This document shows, piece after piece, positions 25,888 through 35,871 of a stretch of 64,000 nucleotides of DNA. Positions within the stretch are counted from its first letter, which is position 1. Every line of letters starts with the position of its first letter. The DNA lies in assembly GCA_014804005.1 (NCBI GenBank), contig JAAVAP010000018.1, positions 1 to 64,000 on the forward strand, given 5' to 3'. A program made the position numbers and the translations under genes. The notes under the pieces were generated by a model that worked only from the letters and a program-made list of their open reading frames with translations, was not told the DNA's origin and made no database searches. Source of the DNA: Treponema sp. (GTDB taxonomy: Bacteria > Spirochaetota > Spirochaetia > Treponematales > Treponemataceae).

Positions 25888-26772
25888 TCATATTTGCTTT
25901 CTGTATTCTTCTGGCGTTTTTCCCGTTTGCTCTTTGAATGATTTGGAAAAATAACTCATATCGTTAAAGCCGCATTCTGATGCTATAGACGAAATTTTTT
26001 CATCTGATGAAGAAATCATTTGGCAGGATTTTTCTATGCGGATTTTTTTTACATATTGAAGAGGCGAAATTTTTAGCACAGATTTAAAATCGCGCAGGAC
26101 GACACTTTTGCTCACGGCTGCAAAATCCGCAATTCGCTCCAATGTGATTCCCGACGAATAATTTTTTTCTATGAATAAAATTATTTTTTTGACGCGCTCG
26201 TTTTGAATAGTCGCAAAACGATTGTCTTCTTTCGTAGAATTTTTGAGTTTGCAATTCGCAATCAAAATATAAAAAATTTTTGTCAAAAGGTAACGGCTGT
26301 CATTTTGAAATTCGGACCTTTCCATTTTTGTCTTGTCCCAAATTATTTTCGCCAAATTCATACATCTCTTTTGCCAAAGAATTGTGGGGCGCATTTTGCA
26401 AAACGAAAAACTGCCGTCGCGCAAAAATGGAAAAATCAAACTGTGATTGAAAAAACTTTCGCTTGTGCCGGAAATTATTTTTGAATTGAACACGAGCGAG
26501 TTTATTTCTCCAAAACATTTTTCCAAAGAATGAATCGCACGAGAATTTATAAAAACTGCCTCGTTTCTTTTTAGCGTGATTTTGTTTTGCGCTACATTCA
26601 CAATCGCCTTTCCCGAAACACAAACAATTATTTCGAACTCATCGTGCCAGTGCCACGGAATTTCGGCTTCGCGCAAATCGTTGCTATAACATGCAAGCGG
26701 AAATTGAATTGTTCCATGTGAGGCAAGTTCTTTTTTCGTGTCGTCTGTCACGACGTTGCATTTTGAAAGCAT
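25888..26772 (-). CDS. AraC-family transcriptional regulator
   Basis: A 294-residue regulator. The N-terminal cupin-like sensor (about 20-110) includes WHWHDEFEIIVCVSGKAIVNV, typical of sugar-responsive AraC proteins. The C-terminal double helix-turn-helix (about 195-294) includes ITLERIADFAAVSKSVVLRDF and IASECGFNDMSYFSKSFKEQTGKTPEEYR. AAGGAC precedes the ATG at 26772; an upstream extension is not needed. It is divergent from the MFS transporter, and the perfect 18-bp inverted repeat between them is a likely operator. Confidence 0.92.
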   Translation of the reverse strand: MLSKCNVVTDDTKKELASHGTIQFPLACYSNDLREAEIPWHWHDEFEIIVCVSGKAIVNVAQNKITLKRNEAVFINSRAIHSLEKCFGEINSLVFNSKIISGTSESFFNHSLIFPFLRDGSFSFCKMRPTILWQKRCMNLAKIIWDKTKMERSEFQNDSRYLLTKIFYILIANCKLKNSTKEDNRFATIQNERVKKIILFIEKNYSSGITLERIADFAAVSKSVVLRDFKSVLKISPLQYVKKIRIEKSCQMISSSDEKISSIASECGFNDMSYFSKSFKEQTGKTPEEYRKQI

Positions 26773-26927
26773 TTTCGTCCTTAATAAATTAAGTCCTCGG
26801 AAAACATCAGTTTTCGAAGAGTTGATTTTGCCTGCGCAAGCAAGCAATAAAACAAGCGAGTTTTTAAGCTAAGCGAAAAACTTGAAATTAGCGATGCAAA
26901 TTAGTCGCTCATCTTAAACGTCCGCCA

Positions 26928-26977
26928 TTTTTTATATGACAAAATCGTCGCAAAAGATTATTTTGTCATATAAAAAA
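26928..26977. promoter_or_regulatory. perfect 18-bp inverted repeat between araC-type and MFS genes
   Basis: Arms of 18 bases (26928-26945 and 26960-26977), with core TATATGACAAAAT, are exact reverse complements around a 14-base loop. Half-site centres are 32 bp apart. It lies upstream of both divergent genes, so an operator is more likely than a terminator, though as RNA it would form a strong hairpin. Confidence 0.7.
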
Positions 26978-27063
26978 GCGATTTTTCACTAGATAATCGG
27001 CTTTGATGACGATATAATCATATTAAAGAATTTGTAAACAAATTTCAATACAAAGGAGAAAGT

Positions 27064-28263
27064 ATGCTTTCATTTTTGTTGCCGATAATTTATGTCGCGT
27101 TCATTTCGCTTGGTTTGCCAGATGCGGTTTTGGGCGCAGTTTGGCCGGTGATGCACAACGAATTCAATGTGCCGCTTTCCTACGCGGGAATTGTTTCAAT
27201 GATAATTGCATTGGGAACGGTTTTCTCGAGTTTGAAAAGTGACGCGCTGAACATAAAATTCGGCACAGGAAAAATTACGGCGGTCAGCGTCGGATTGACG
27301 GCGGTCGCGCTTTTCGGCTTTTCCATTTCCACGCAATTTTGGCAGCTTTGCCTTTGGGCCATTCCTTACGGACTTGGCGCGGGCAGCGTTGACGCGGCTT
27401 TGAACAATTATGTCGCGCTTCATTACAAAAGCCGCCACATGAGTTGGCTACATTGTTTTTGGGGCGTGGGCGCGACGCTCGGCCCGTACATTATGGGCGC
27501 GGTTTTGACACATGGCGGAATTTGGAACAGCGGCTACAGAATCATTTCGGTTATTCAAATCGTGCTCACGGCGATTTTGTTCTTTTCGCTTCCGCTTTGG
27601 AAAAAAAACGGGGCGGCTTTCACGCAGGAAAATTTTTCCGAGGAATCTTCGGGAAAATTTTCCGAAGCAAGACCGCTCACTTTAAAAGAGATTTTCAAGA
27701 TTTCCGGCGCGAAAGAAATTTTCATTTGTTTTTTCTGCTACTCGGCTGTGGAACAAACTTCGGGATTGTGGGCGGCGAGCTTTCTCACGATTTGCAAAAA
27801 CGTTCAGCCTGAAACGGCCGCAATCTTCGCGTCTCTTTTTTATTCGGGAATTACGATAGGGCGCGCGGCAAGCGGATTCATCACTTTCAAATTGAACGAT
27901 TCGCAAATGATTCGCCTCGGGCAGACGATAATTTTGTTGGGCGTGATTTGCGTCGCGATTCCATTCGGAAAAATTCTCGCGCTCGCGGGACTTGTTTTGA
28001 TTGGGCTTGGATGCGCCCCGATTTATCCGAGCATAATTCATTCCACGCCGGCGCATTTCGGCGCGGAAAAATCTCAGGCGATAATCGGCGTGCAAATGGC
28101 AAGCGCGTATATCGGAACGAGCTTTATGCCGCCGCTTTTCGGTTTGATTGCAAATCATATAAGCATCGCGCTTTTTCCGGCGTTCCTTGGGCTCGCTCTG
28201 ATTTTGATGGCGGCGATGTATCGGGCGTTGGAAATAAAGACGAAAAACGCGGCCGCGAATTAG
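27064..28263 (+). CDS. MFS transporter
   Basis: A 399-residue protein with about 12 hydrophobic helices, beginning MLSFLLPIIYVAFISLGLPDAVLG. Length and pattern fit the major facilitator superfamily (FucP/Bypass-of-stop-codon-like group; GLPDAVLGAVWPVM and CFWGVGATLGPYIMG are typical). AAAGGAG sits four bases before the ATG. The divergent AraC regulator suggests sugar uptake, but the substrate is unknown. The 3' end runs into a short coding-like stretch at 28264-28394. Confidence 0.9.
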   Translation: MLSFLLPIIYVAFISLGLPDAVLGAVWPVMHNEFNVPLSYAGIVSMIIALGTVFSSLKSDALNIKFGTGKITAVSVGLTAVALFGFSISTQFWQLCLWAIPYGLGAGSVDAALNNYVALHYKSRHMSWLHCFWGVGATLGPYIMGAVLTHGGIWNSGYRIISVIQIVLTAILFFSLPLWKKNGAAFTQENFSEESSGKFSEARPLTLKEIFKISGAKEIFICFFCYSAVEQTSGLWAASFLTICKNVQPETAAIFASLFYSGITIGRAASGFITFKLNDSQMIRLGQTIILLGVICVAIPFGKILALAGLVLIGLGCAPIYPSIIHSTPAHFGAEKSQAIIGVQMASAYIGTSFMPPLFGLIANHISIALFPAFLGLALILMAAMYRALEIKTKNAAAN

Positions 28264-28501
28264 GCGCATCTTTTGCCAAATGTCTTGCCAAACGCATTTT
28301 GCGAAAGCAGTACTATAAAATCGGTCTCGACATCGTGAACGGAAAATACGACGACATTTCGCAAGCAATCCGCGTCTACGAAAAAGTCATTTGAAAAATA
28401 AAGCAACGTTTAAAATTGTTGGCCAGAATTTTTCTTAATTCAATTTTACTTTTTCGTAAGTTCTGAAAGAGGCGCGTTGTCTTTTGCGGAATAATTTTTT
28501 A
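28264..28501. other. region after the MFS gene with a coding-like remnant
   Basis: The +1-shifted frame from about 28264 to the stop at 28394 reads RKQYYKIGLDIVNGKYDD then ISQAIRVYEKVI, which looks like the C-terminal end of some protein rather than random sequence. No start or remainder is present. Beyond 28394 the sequence is AT-rich leader up to the GH13 promoter. Confidence 0.3.
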
Positions 28502-28568
28502 TTGACAAAAAATCTAAAAAGTTTTATAAAATGATTTTGTCGAAAGTTTTCATGCAAACGCTTTCGAC
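28502..28568 (+). promoter_or_regulatory. GH13 promoter with LacI-type operator
   Basis: TTGACA (28502-28507) and TATAAA (28525-28530) are 17 bp apart, so transcription should start near 28537. GTCGAAAG (28539-28546) and CTTTCGAC (28561-28568) form an inverted repeat just downstream, with GCAAACGCTTTC inside it, a typical LacI-family or CcpA-like half-site pattern. Binding there would block the start of transcription. A leader of about 200 bases follows. Confidence 0.75.
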
Positions 28569-28742
28569 TCGCGAGTTTTAAAAATCATTCGAGAAATTTT
28601 TCCGAGATTGATTTTGGCTTGAGTTTGCTTGTTTATTTGTGCGCGTTGCAGCAAACTGCGCGCATAAAAAATTTGGTTAAGATTTTGTTCTGGCAACGAA
28701 GTTTATGACCAAAATTGTTTTCACTTTTTTAAGGAGAAAAAA

Positions 28743-30290
28743 ATGAAGGAATGGTTGAAAGACGCGATTTTCTATGAAATCTATCCGCAGAGTTTCAAAG
28801 ACACGAACGGCGACGGAATTGGCGATTTGCAGGGCGTAATCGAAAAATTGGATTACATAAAGGATTTAGGCTTCAACGCAATTTGGCTCAATCCGTGTTT
28901 TGAATCTCCGTTCCACGATGCGGGCTACGATATTTCCGACTACTGCAAAATCGCGCCGCGCTACGGAACGAATGAAGATGCCCGAAAACTTTTCGCCGAG
29001 GCGCACAAAAGAAATATGCACGTTTTGTTTGACCTGGTTCCGGGACACACTTCCATCGAGCACGAATGGTTCAAGCAGTCGATGAAATCCACGGAAAAAA
29101 ATCCCAACGAATTTCACGACCGCTATATTTGGAGTGGAGATTGGGGAAACAAAATGGAAGGCGTTTCAAACATTACGGGCATGCTAAATGGATTTTGCGA
29201 CAGAGGCGATTGCGCCACGAATTTTTTCACGACGCAGCCCGCGCTGAATTATGGATTTTTGAAACCCGACCCGAAAAAATCCTGGCAGCTTTCTATGGAT
29301 TCGCCTGGCGCGCGCGCGACAAAAAATGCGATTTGGGACGTTATGAAATTTTGGCTTTCCATGGGCTGCGACGGATTTCGTGTGGATATGGCTTTTTCGC
29401 TCATAAAAAATGACGACAAAAATTCTACGGGCACGATAAAATTTTGGCAAGAAATTCGCGACTGGCTCGACAAGGAATTCCCGAACGCGGCGATGGTTTC
29501 CGAATGGGGCGCGCCCGAAAAATCGCTGAAGGCCGGATTCGATATGGATTTTTTGATGCAGTGCGGTTCGACGCATTATCTCGACTTGTTTCGCGAAAAT
29601 CCGTATTTTGCGGGTGCGGGCGATTTGACGGAGTTTTGGAAATCTTACGAATCGCTTTCTCGAAAAGTCGGAAAACTCGGGCTTCTTTGTCTTATTTCGG
29701 GCAACCACGACATTGAAAGAATGGCGCGGAAACTTTCTCCCGACCAAATAAAATTGGCGTTTACATTTTTGCTCACGATGCCAGGCGCGACGTTCGTTTA
29801 TTATGGCGACGAAATCGGAATGAAATACATCGAAGACCAGCCGAGCGTCGAAGGCGGATATTCCAGAACAGGAAGCCGTACGCCAATGCAATGGGACACT
29901 TCATTGAATGCGGGATTTTCTTCCGCGAAACCTAACGACTTGTACATTCCTTTGGACGCAAGCGAAAATCGCCCGAATGTCGCCGCGCAGGAAAAAGACG
30001 AAAATTCAATTTTGAACACTGTAAAAAAATTGAACACGTTGCGCAAAAGCACAGACTCTTTGAAAAATCTTGCGCCGCTTGAATTGATTTCTTGCGGAAA
30101 AAAAGGCGAGGCGTTGGCATACGTTCGTGGCGGCGATGTGCTTGTTGCGATAAATCCGTTTGATGCCCAAAAAGAAATTTCTTTGCCAAAAAAATTTTGC
30201 GACAAAGGTGCGGAACGCTTTGCTTTGGGCGGCGCGAAAATTCAAAACGGAAAAATCATTCTGCCAAAACAAAGCGCGATTGTAATTTAA
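28743..30290 (+). CDS. GH13 alpha-glucosidase/alpha-amylase family protein
   Basis: A 515-residue cytoplasmic (no signal peptide) retaining glycosidase. The start MKEWLKDAIFYEIYPQSFKDTNGDGIGDL matches oligo-1,6-glucosidase and trehalose-6-phosphate hydrolase-type enzymes. The conserved regions are GFRVDMAF (nucleophile Asp), VSEWGAPE (acid/base Glu) and ISGNHDIERMA (third Asp). A C-terminal beta domain ends the protein. It probably degrades imported malto- or isomalto-oligosaccharides. It has its own promoter, LacI-type operator and terminator, and no transporter is adjacent. Confidence 0.93.
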   Translation: MKEWLKDAIFYEIYPQSFKDTNGDGIGDLQGVIEKLDYIKDLGFNAIWLNPCFESPFHDAGYDISDYCKIAPRYGTNEDARKLFAEAHKRNMHVLFDLVPGHTSIEHEWFKQSMKSTEKNPNEFHDRYIWSGDWGNKMEGVSNITGMLNGFCDRGDCATNFFTTQPALNYGFLKPDPKKSWQLSMDSPGARATKNAIWDVMKFWLSMGCDGFRVDMAFSLIKNDDKNSTGTIKFWQEIRDWLDKEFPNAAMVSEWGAPEKSLKAGFDMDFLMQCGSTHYLDLFRENPYFAGAGDLTEFWKSYESLSRKVGKLGLLCLISGNHDIERMARKLSPDQIKLAFTFLLTMPGATFVYYGDEIGMKYIEDQPSVEGGYSRTGSRTPMQWDTSLNAGFSSAKPNDLYIPLDASENRPNVAAQEKDENSILNTVKKLNTLRKSTDSLKNLAPLELISCGKKGEALAYVRGGDVLVAINPFDAQKEISLPKKFCDKGAERFALGGAKIQNGKIILPKQSAIVI

Positions 30291-30298
30291 AAAAAAAG

Positions 30299-30319
30299 AG
30301 CCGGGCACAAAGCCCGGCT
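30299..30319 (+). terminator. terminator of the GH13 gene
   Basis: AGCCGGGC, loop ACAAA, GCCCGGCT, then AAATTTTA. The 8-bp GC-rich stem lies eight bases after the stop codon. Confidence 0.85.
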
Positions 30320-30350
30320 AAATTTTATGACAAAACTTGCCAAAAAATTC

Positions 30351-30416
30351 TATGTGGGGAAGCCAATTCTGCATTGTCTGACACAGAACATTGGTTTAAT
30401 CGCTTTTTCCCACATA
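30351..30416. repeat. nested hairpin element between convergent genes
   Basis: TATGTGGG (30351-30358) pairs with CCCACATA (30409-30416). Inside, CCAAT pairs with ATTGG (30363-30367 and 30390-30394), then TTCTG with CAGAA (30367-30371 and 30384-30388). The 66-base unit could be a small RNA or a miniature mobile element remnant. No promoter is obvious. Confidence 0.45.
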
Positions 30417-30512
30417 AAAATTTTAAGGCACAATTTCAAAAACGCAATGAAGCAAAAGTCATAGCACATTGACTTTTACGAATGCCTTTTGAAATGCGAT
30501 TTTCGCAAATCT

Positions 30513-32234
30513 TTACATCAATTCTTCCAAATCCAATTCGGCGGCAACGCAAGGAACTTGAATTGCCCAGTTTTCCAAAACCTGCGGATGCACCTCGCCG
30601 AAAATTCCGATTTGTTTTTCGCCGACCAAAATTCCTGCTTGGCGGCCAGGCACGAAACGCGGATCTTCGATTTCCACGACTTTATATTCGTGATTGAGAA
30701 AATAAAGCAGCGAAGAAATTTCACTTGCCAGCGTGTTGAAATTCGCGTTTGAAGCGACTGTGAGCAATCCCAAATTTTGGCGCGTTCTTGTTCCTGTATT
30801 TTCCGCGTCGCAAATGTAGGCGACTTTTCCCACTTCGAAAATTTTGTGCGGAAAAATCGCGTTCGCGCTTCCGCTTTCGGCGCGGAGCAAAGACGGAATA
30901 ATCGAATTGCGCACGAATTGATAATTTTCGCTCATCGGATTTTCTATTTCGATGATGTCGTGCGCGTCGATGTTCATTCGTTCGACATAATCTTTTTTGC
31001 TTCCAAGATAATTGAAAATCATTTCCTGATAGCCGAGTCCAACCATGATTTCTTTTGCCTTGCGACTGAAAAGCGTCACATCGGAAAGTTTGCCGATTGT
31101 AAAATCGCGCGGCTTGAGCGGCGGAAATTCCGAAACGCCCAATCCAATCATCACGTCTTCCGTGACATCGACTTCGTGAAGAAAATCGTTGCGGTACGGC
31201 GCAGGCGCGAGCGTGATTTCCCAGTCGTTTTCAATTTGCTTTGTTTCGACTGTGCTTCCCATTCTCGTGAGCGCGTCGCAAACTTTTTGAATGTCGAATT
31301 CGCTTCCCAAAACTTTGTTGATGTTGCTCAATTTTGCTTTGGTCGTTTTTTGGAAATAGAACGGCGTCATTATATCGCGACCGAATCCAGTTTCGTAAGG
31401 ATGTTTCACGAGAATCGGCTTTATGTCGTAGCCTTGGTCAATGAAATCGCAGGCGACAATGTTCATCGAAAGCAAAAGGTTTTCCATATTGTCGCCGGTC
31501 ATTTCGACCATCAAATCCGTGTCGCCGACTTTTGCCGCGCCCAAAAACGCGCCGTTGATGATTGGCGCCATCGAAAGCACTTCGTCGTTCGAATCTGTGA
31601 GCAGCGGAAATTTCGGCAAGCCTTCCAAAATCCAGCCAAAGTCGCGGCCTTTCGGATGGTCGGTGAGAATTTGGCGGCAAGTCATCGGCTGCTCGCATTG
31701 AAGCGGAACGAAAGAAGTTTTGTCGGGATCGACGGCTTTGTATGTCGCAGGAAATTTGATTTTTTCCGCGCGATAAACTCCCATGGAAATGGACTTTCGT
31801 TTTCTGCCGAAATTCCAGCAAAGTTTTTCCTGAGTTTGAATTATGTCCTTTAGCATTGTGTCGTCAATCGGCTTTCCGCAAATCAAAAACGCCACCATAA
31901 AAGGACGTATGTCTTTCATTTCCGGCTCGACATTTATGACGCGCTCGCCATAATCCGTGTTGCCTCGGTTCGCCATGAATTTAAAATAATCGGGCATTTT
32001 TCCGTTTACATGCAATTTGAGTTGACGAGCCACGCCGTTCGTGGACCACAAGTCGGGGCGATTCGTGTCGTTCAATTCAATTTTGATTGTGCGCTCGTTT
32101 TCCGGCAAAGTTTCGTCCGGACGCTCGTCGAGCTCGGCTTTCGCGCACGGAAGCACATCTTCAAGGGCGGCATAATCATAGCGGCGACCCACCGCTTCAA
32201 AAAACAATTTTTCGTTCACTTCGATTTTTGGCAT
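30513..32234 (-). CDS. pheT: phenylalanyl-tRNA synthetase beta subunit, archaeal/spirochaete type
   Basis: A 573-residue beta subunit, shorter than the usual bacterial form of about 800 residues. It begins MPKIEVNEKLFFEAVGRRYDY without the N-terminal tRNA-binding domain, and lacks the C-terminal anticodon-binding domain. B3/B4 and B5 regions and the catalytic-like core (GYQEMIFNYLGSKKDY, NPMSENYQFVRNSIIPSLL) are present. This type is known from archaea, eukaryotes and spirochaetes and is a strong lineage marker. AAGGTGAG precedes the ATG. pheS is not in the window. Confidence 0.95.
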   Translation of the reverse strand: MPKIEVNEKLFFEAVGRRYDYAALEDVLPCAKAELDERPDETLPENERTIKIELNDTNRPDLWSTNGVARQLKLHVNGKMPDYFKFMANRGNTDYGERVINVEPEMKDIRPFMVAFLICGKPIDDTMLKDIIQTQEKLCWNFGRKRKSISMGVYRAEKIKFPATYKAVDPDKTSFVPLQCEQPMTCRQILTDHPKGRDFGWILEGLPKFPLLTDSNDEVLSMAPIINGAFLGAAKVGDTDLMVEMTGDNMENLLLSMNIVACDFIDQGYDIKPILVKHPYETGFGRDIMTPFYFQKTTKAKLSNINKVLGSEFDIQKVCDALTRMGSTVETKQIENDWEITLAPAPYRNDFLHEVDVTEDVMIGLGVSEFPPLKPRDFTIGKLSDVTLFSRKAKEIMVGLGYQEMIFNYLGSKKDYVERMNIDAHDIIEIENPMSENYQFVRNSIIPSLLRAESGSANAIFPHKIFEVGKVAYICDAENTGTRTRQNLGLLTVASNANFNTLASEISSLLYFLNHEYKVVEIEDPRFVPGRQAGILVGEKQIGIFGEVHPQVLENWAIQVPCVAAELDLEELM

Positions 32235-32339
32235 AACTCACCTTCCGCGAAAATTTTGAAAAATTTTTCATTTTCATATTTTCAATAAAAATTATCAAAA
32301 AGTATTCTACAAAATTTTCCGACTTTTTGCAATGGGATT

Positions 32340-33122
32340 TTATTTCGCAGAATTTTGCGCCAAAAAAAACACGCGACAAAACGGAAACAAAACCGTTCCG
32401 TTCGCGCACGGCTTGTAATGCGCGGCAGTCTCGGTTTTGAGCATGCGCAAAAATTCGGCGGACTGCGCTTCATCCAGCCTTTCAAGGTATGGCAAAAGAG
32501 CCGTGCCTCGCACGAAATCCACAATTTCATCGCTCGAGCGCATTTGATGAAAATAATTCGTCTGCCACATTTCCACGCGCGAAAAGTTTTTGGAAAAAAT
32601 CTCATAATAATTTTCTGCCGAAAAATTTTTCGCCACGCACATTCCGTCGAACAAATTCTTTTCGCCAAGTTCCGATGAAAATTTTCGCGCCGAATGTTCG
32701 ATAATTTTTGCGATTTCCATTTCGGCGAAAAGCGGAATCTGCATCGCAAGAACGCCGCCTTCGTTCAAAAGTTCTTTCGTGTGCACCACGAATTCATCTT
32801 GATTTTCGAGCCATTGCAAAAATGCGTTTGAAAAAACGACGTCGAATTTTCCCAAGTCGGAAAGCGGCTTCGAACAGTCGCGCAAAACGAATTGCGCATC
32901 GGGCAAAAGCGCGCGGGCTTTGGAAAGCATTTCTTGTGAAAAATCCGCGCCGAGAATTTCCGCGTTGGGAAAACGACGCTTGAGGCAAAGCGTGCTCATT
33001 CCCGAACCACAGCCCACGTCGAGCGCGCGGCGGCAATTTTTGATTTCAATTCGTGCAGCCAAATCCGATGAAGGCTGCATCCGCTCTTTTTCAAAACGAT
33101 TGTACAAATCCGCGTCCCACAT
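32340..33122 (-). CDS. tam: trans-aconitate 2-methyltransferase-like SAM methyltransferase
   Basis: A 260-residue class I methyltransferase. MWDADLYNRFEKERMQPSSDLAARI matches the Tam N-terminus. SAM motif I is ALDVGCGSGMSTLCL (about 33-47), followed by ILGADFS, VLRDC and FDVVFSNAFLQWL. Tam methylates trans-aconitate, a by-product that inhibits aconitase, although many homologues have other substrates. GAGGAG precedes the ATG. It is upstream of pheT on the same strand with a 105-bp gap. Confidence 0.85.
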   Translation of the reverse strand: MWDADLYNRFEKERMQPSSDLAARIEIKNCRRALDVGCGSGMSTLCLKRRFPNAEILGADFSQEMLSKARALLPDAQFVLRDCSKPLSDLGKFDVVFSNAFLQWLENQDEFVVHTKELLNEGGVLAMQIPLFAEMEIAKIIEHSARKFSSELGEKNLFDGMCVAKNFSAENYYEIFSKNFSRVEMWQTNYFHQMRSSDEIVDFVRGTALLPYLERLDEAQSAEFLRMLKTETAAHYKPCANGTVLFPFCRVFFLAQNSAK

Positions 33123-33171
33123 TTTTTCTCCTCATTAAATTAAAGCGATTAAAAATTCAAACAGCGTAAAA

Positions 33172-33195
33172 AAGCCGCCCGAAAACGGGCGGCTT
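33172..33195 (-). terminator. groEL terminator
   Basis: On the minus strand AAGCCGCCCG, loop TTTT, CGGGCGGCTT is followed by TTTTTTAC: a perfect 10-bp stem and T-run, 30 bases after the groEL stop codon. Confidence 0.9.
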
Positions 33196-33226
33196 ATGCA
33201 ATTCTCTGCTTGGGATTTAATTTGAA

Positions 33227-34864
<1,638 letters not shown>

Positions 34865-34995
34865 TTATTCCGTAATTTATTTGTTAAGAAAAATTGCTTT
34901 TCTATAATATTAAAGATAATGAAAAAACGCAGATTCGGCAAGAGCATATTTGAAAAAAATTTACAAAATCGATTTGCAAAAATTGTGCGGTGTTT

Positions 34996-35358
34996 TTAAA
35001 AATCGAATTCATCTTTTATTTCTTTGATTGATTTTTTTATGAGCGAAGTAATTTCCGCGTTCAATTTTTTTTCTTTTGCCGAAAGAATTTTGTTCAGCAA
35101 CATTTTCGGATTTTTTTTCGATTCGCTTTCGACTTCTTCTTCGGGAATGAAAAGTTCGTGCGCCGAAACTCCGAGCGCGGCGGAAATTTTTTCCAGCGTG
35201 GAATCGCTCACCCAACTTTTGCCGCATTCGATATTCGCGATGTACGTGTTGGAAATGTCCGCGAGTTCCGAAAGCTGCTCCTGCGTCATCGATTTTTCTT
35301 TTCGTATTTTTTTGATGTTGCTCGCCAAAACGAGCCTTATTTTTCCTGAACTTTCCAT
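34996..35358 (-). CDS. XRE-family helix-turn-helix regulator
   Basis: A 120-residue regulator. The helix-turn-helix domain covers residues 9-65 (IRKEKSMTQEQLSELADISNTYIANIECGKSW then LEKISAALGVSAHELF). The C-terminal 50 residues are charged and probably help dimerisation. It is divergent from the kinase/vWA/ankyrin cluster, and the space between has a repeated TATGAWATTATSATAAT site overlapping the cluster promoter. It is therefore the likely regulator of the cluster and of itself. The ATG has no ribosome-binding site; a CATAAC box lies about six bases upstream. Confidence 0.9.
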   Translation of the reverse strand: MESSGKIRLVLASNIKKIRKEKSMTQEQLSELADISNTYIANIECGKSWVSDSTLEKISAALGVSAHELFIPEEEVESESKKNPKMLLNKILSAKEKKLNAEITSLIKKSIKEIKDEFDF

Positions 35359-35370
35359 AATGTGTTATGG

Positions 35371-35434
35371 TATGAAATTATCATAATCTGTATAATAAAC
35401 TGTTGACATAGTTAAAGTATGATATTATGATAAT
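35371..35434. promoter_or_regulatory. promoter and operators of the kinase/vWA/ankyrin cluster
   Basis: TTGACA (35403-35408) and TATGAT (35426-35431), 17 bp apart, face the cluster. A TATGAAATTATCATAAT copy starts at 35371 and TATGATATTATGATAAT starts at 35418-35419, 48 bp apart. ATTATCATAAT (35377-35387) and ATTATGATAAT (35424-35434) are exact reverse complements. The second copy covers the -10 box; the first lies over the regulator's own promoter region. This fits co-repression by the divergent XRE protein. Confidence 0.75.
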
Positions 35435-35454
35435 AGAAAAACAAAGAGAAAACG

Positions 35455-35871
35455 TTGTTGGAATCTATCAATCCAAAGAATTTTAATTCTCCAAAACTCC
35501 TCGCGAAAGTTATTTTGTGTCGCTGCGCAAAAAAGGCGGGCGACGACAATCTTTTTGGAACAAGAATTGAAGAGCGCGGAAAAATTTGGTACAGGACGTG
35601 GAGCTTTAAAATCAGCGAACGAAAAGCAAAAAACGAAGGCTGGCATTCGCAAAAAATTACCAGTTCGATGAATGCTGCGCAAGGCTACAACGGCTGCCCG
35701 TTTTGCGGCGGATTTTCGCTGGCACAATGCGGAGTGTGCGGAAAAATGTTTTGCTTCGGAAACGAAATTCCTGCAAACCAAAAACAACTCGAAATGAAAT
35801 GTCCGTGGTGCGCAAAAATCAGCGTGTATCAGACTGCGGAGACGTTTGAAATTCAAAGCGGAGAAATGTGA
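35455..35871 (+). CDS. stand-alone TerY-C-like zinc-ribbon protein
   Basis: A 138-residue protein. The C-terminal part (about 78-125) has GCPFCGGFSLAQCGVCGKMFC then MKCPWCAKISVY, two CxxC-type ribbons in the order seen in the TerY-C metal-binding domain. That domain is normally fused to the end of TerY vWA proteins. Here it is a separate first gene with about 75 N-terminal residues of unknown fold (ILCRCAKKAGDDNLFGTRIEE). The TTG start fits a 17-base leader from the predicted promoter. The stop overlaps the kinase start (TGATG). Confidence 0.7.
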   Translation: MLESINPKNFNSPKLLAKVILCRCAKKAGDDNLFGTRIEERGKIWYRTWSFKISERKAKNEGWHSQKITSSMNAAQGYNGCPFCGGFSLAQCGVCGKMFCFGNEIPANQKQLEMKCPWCAKISVYQTAETFEIQSGEM

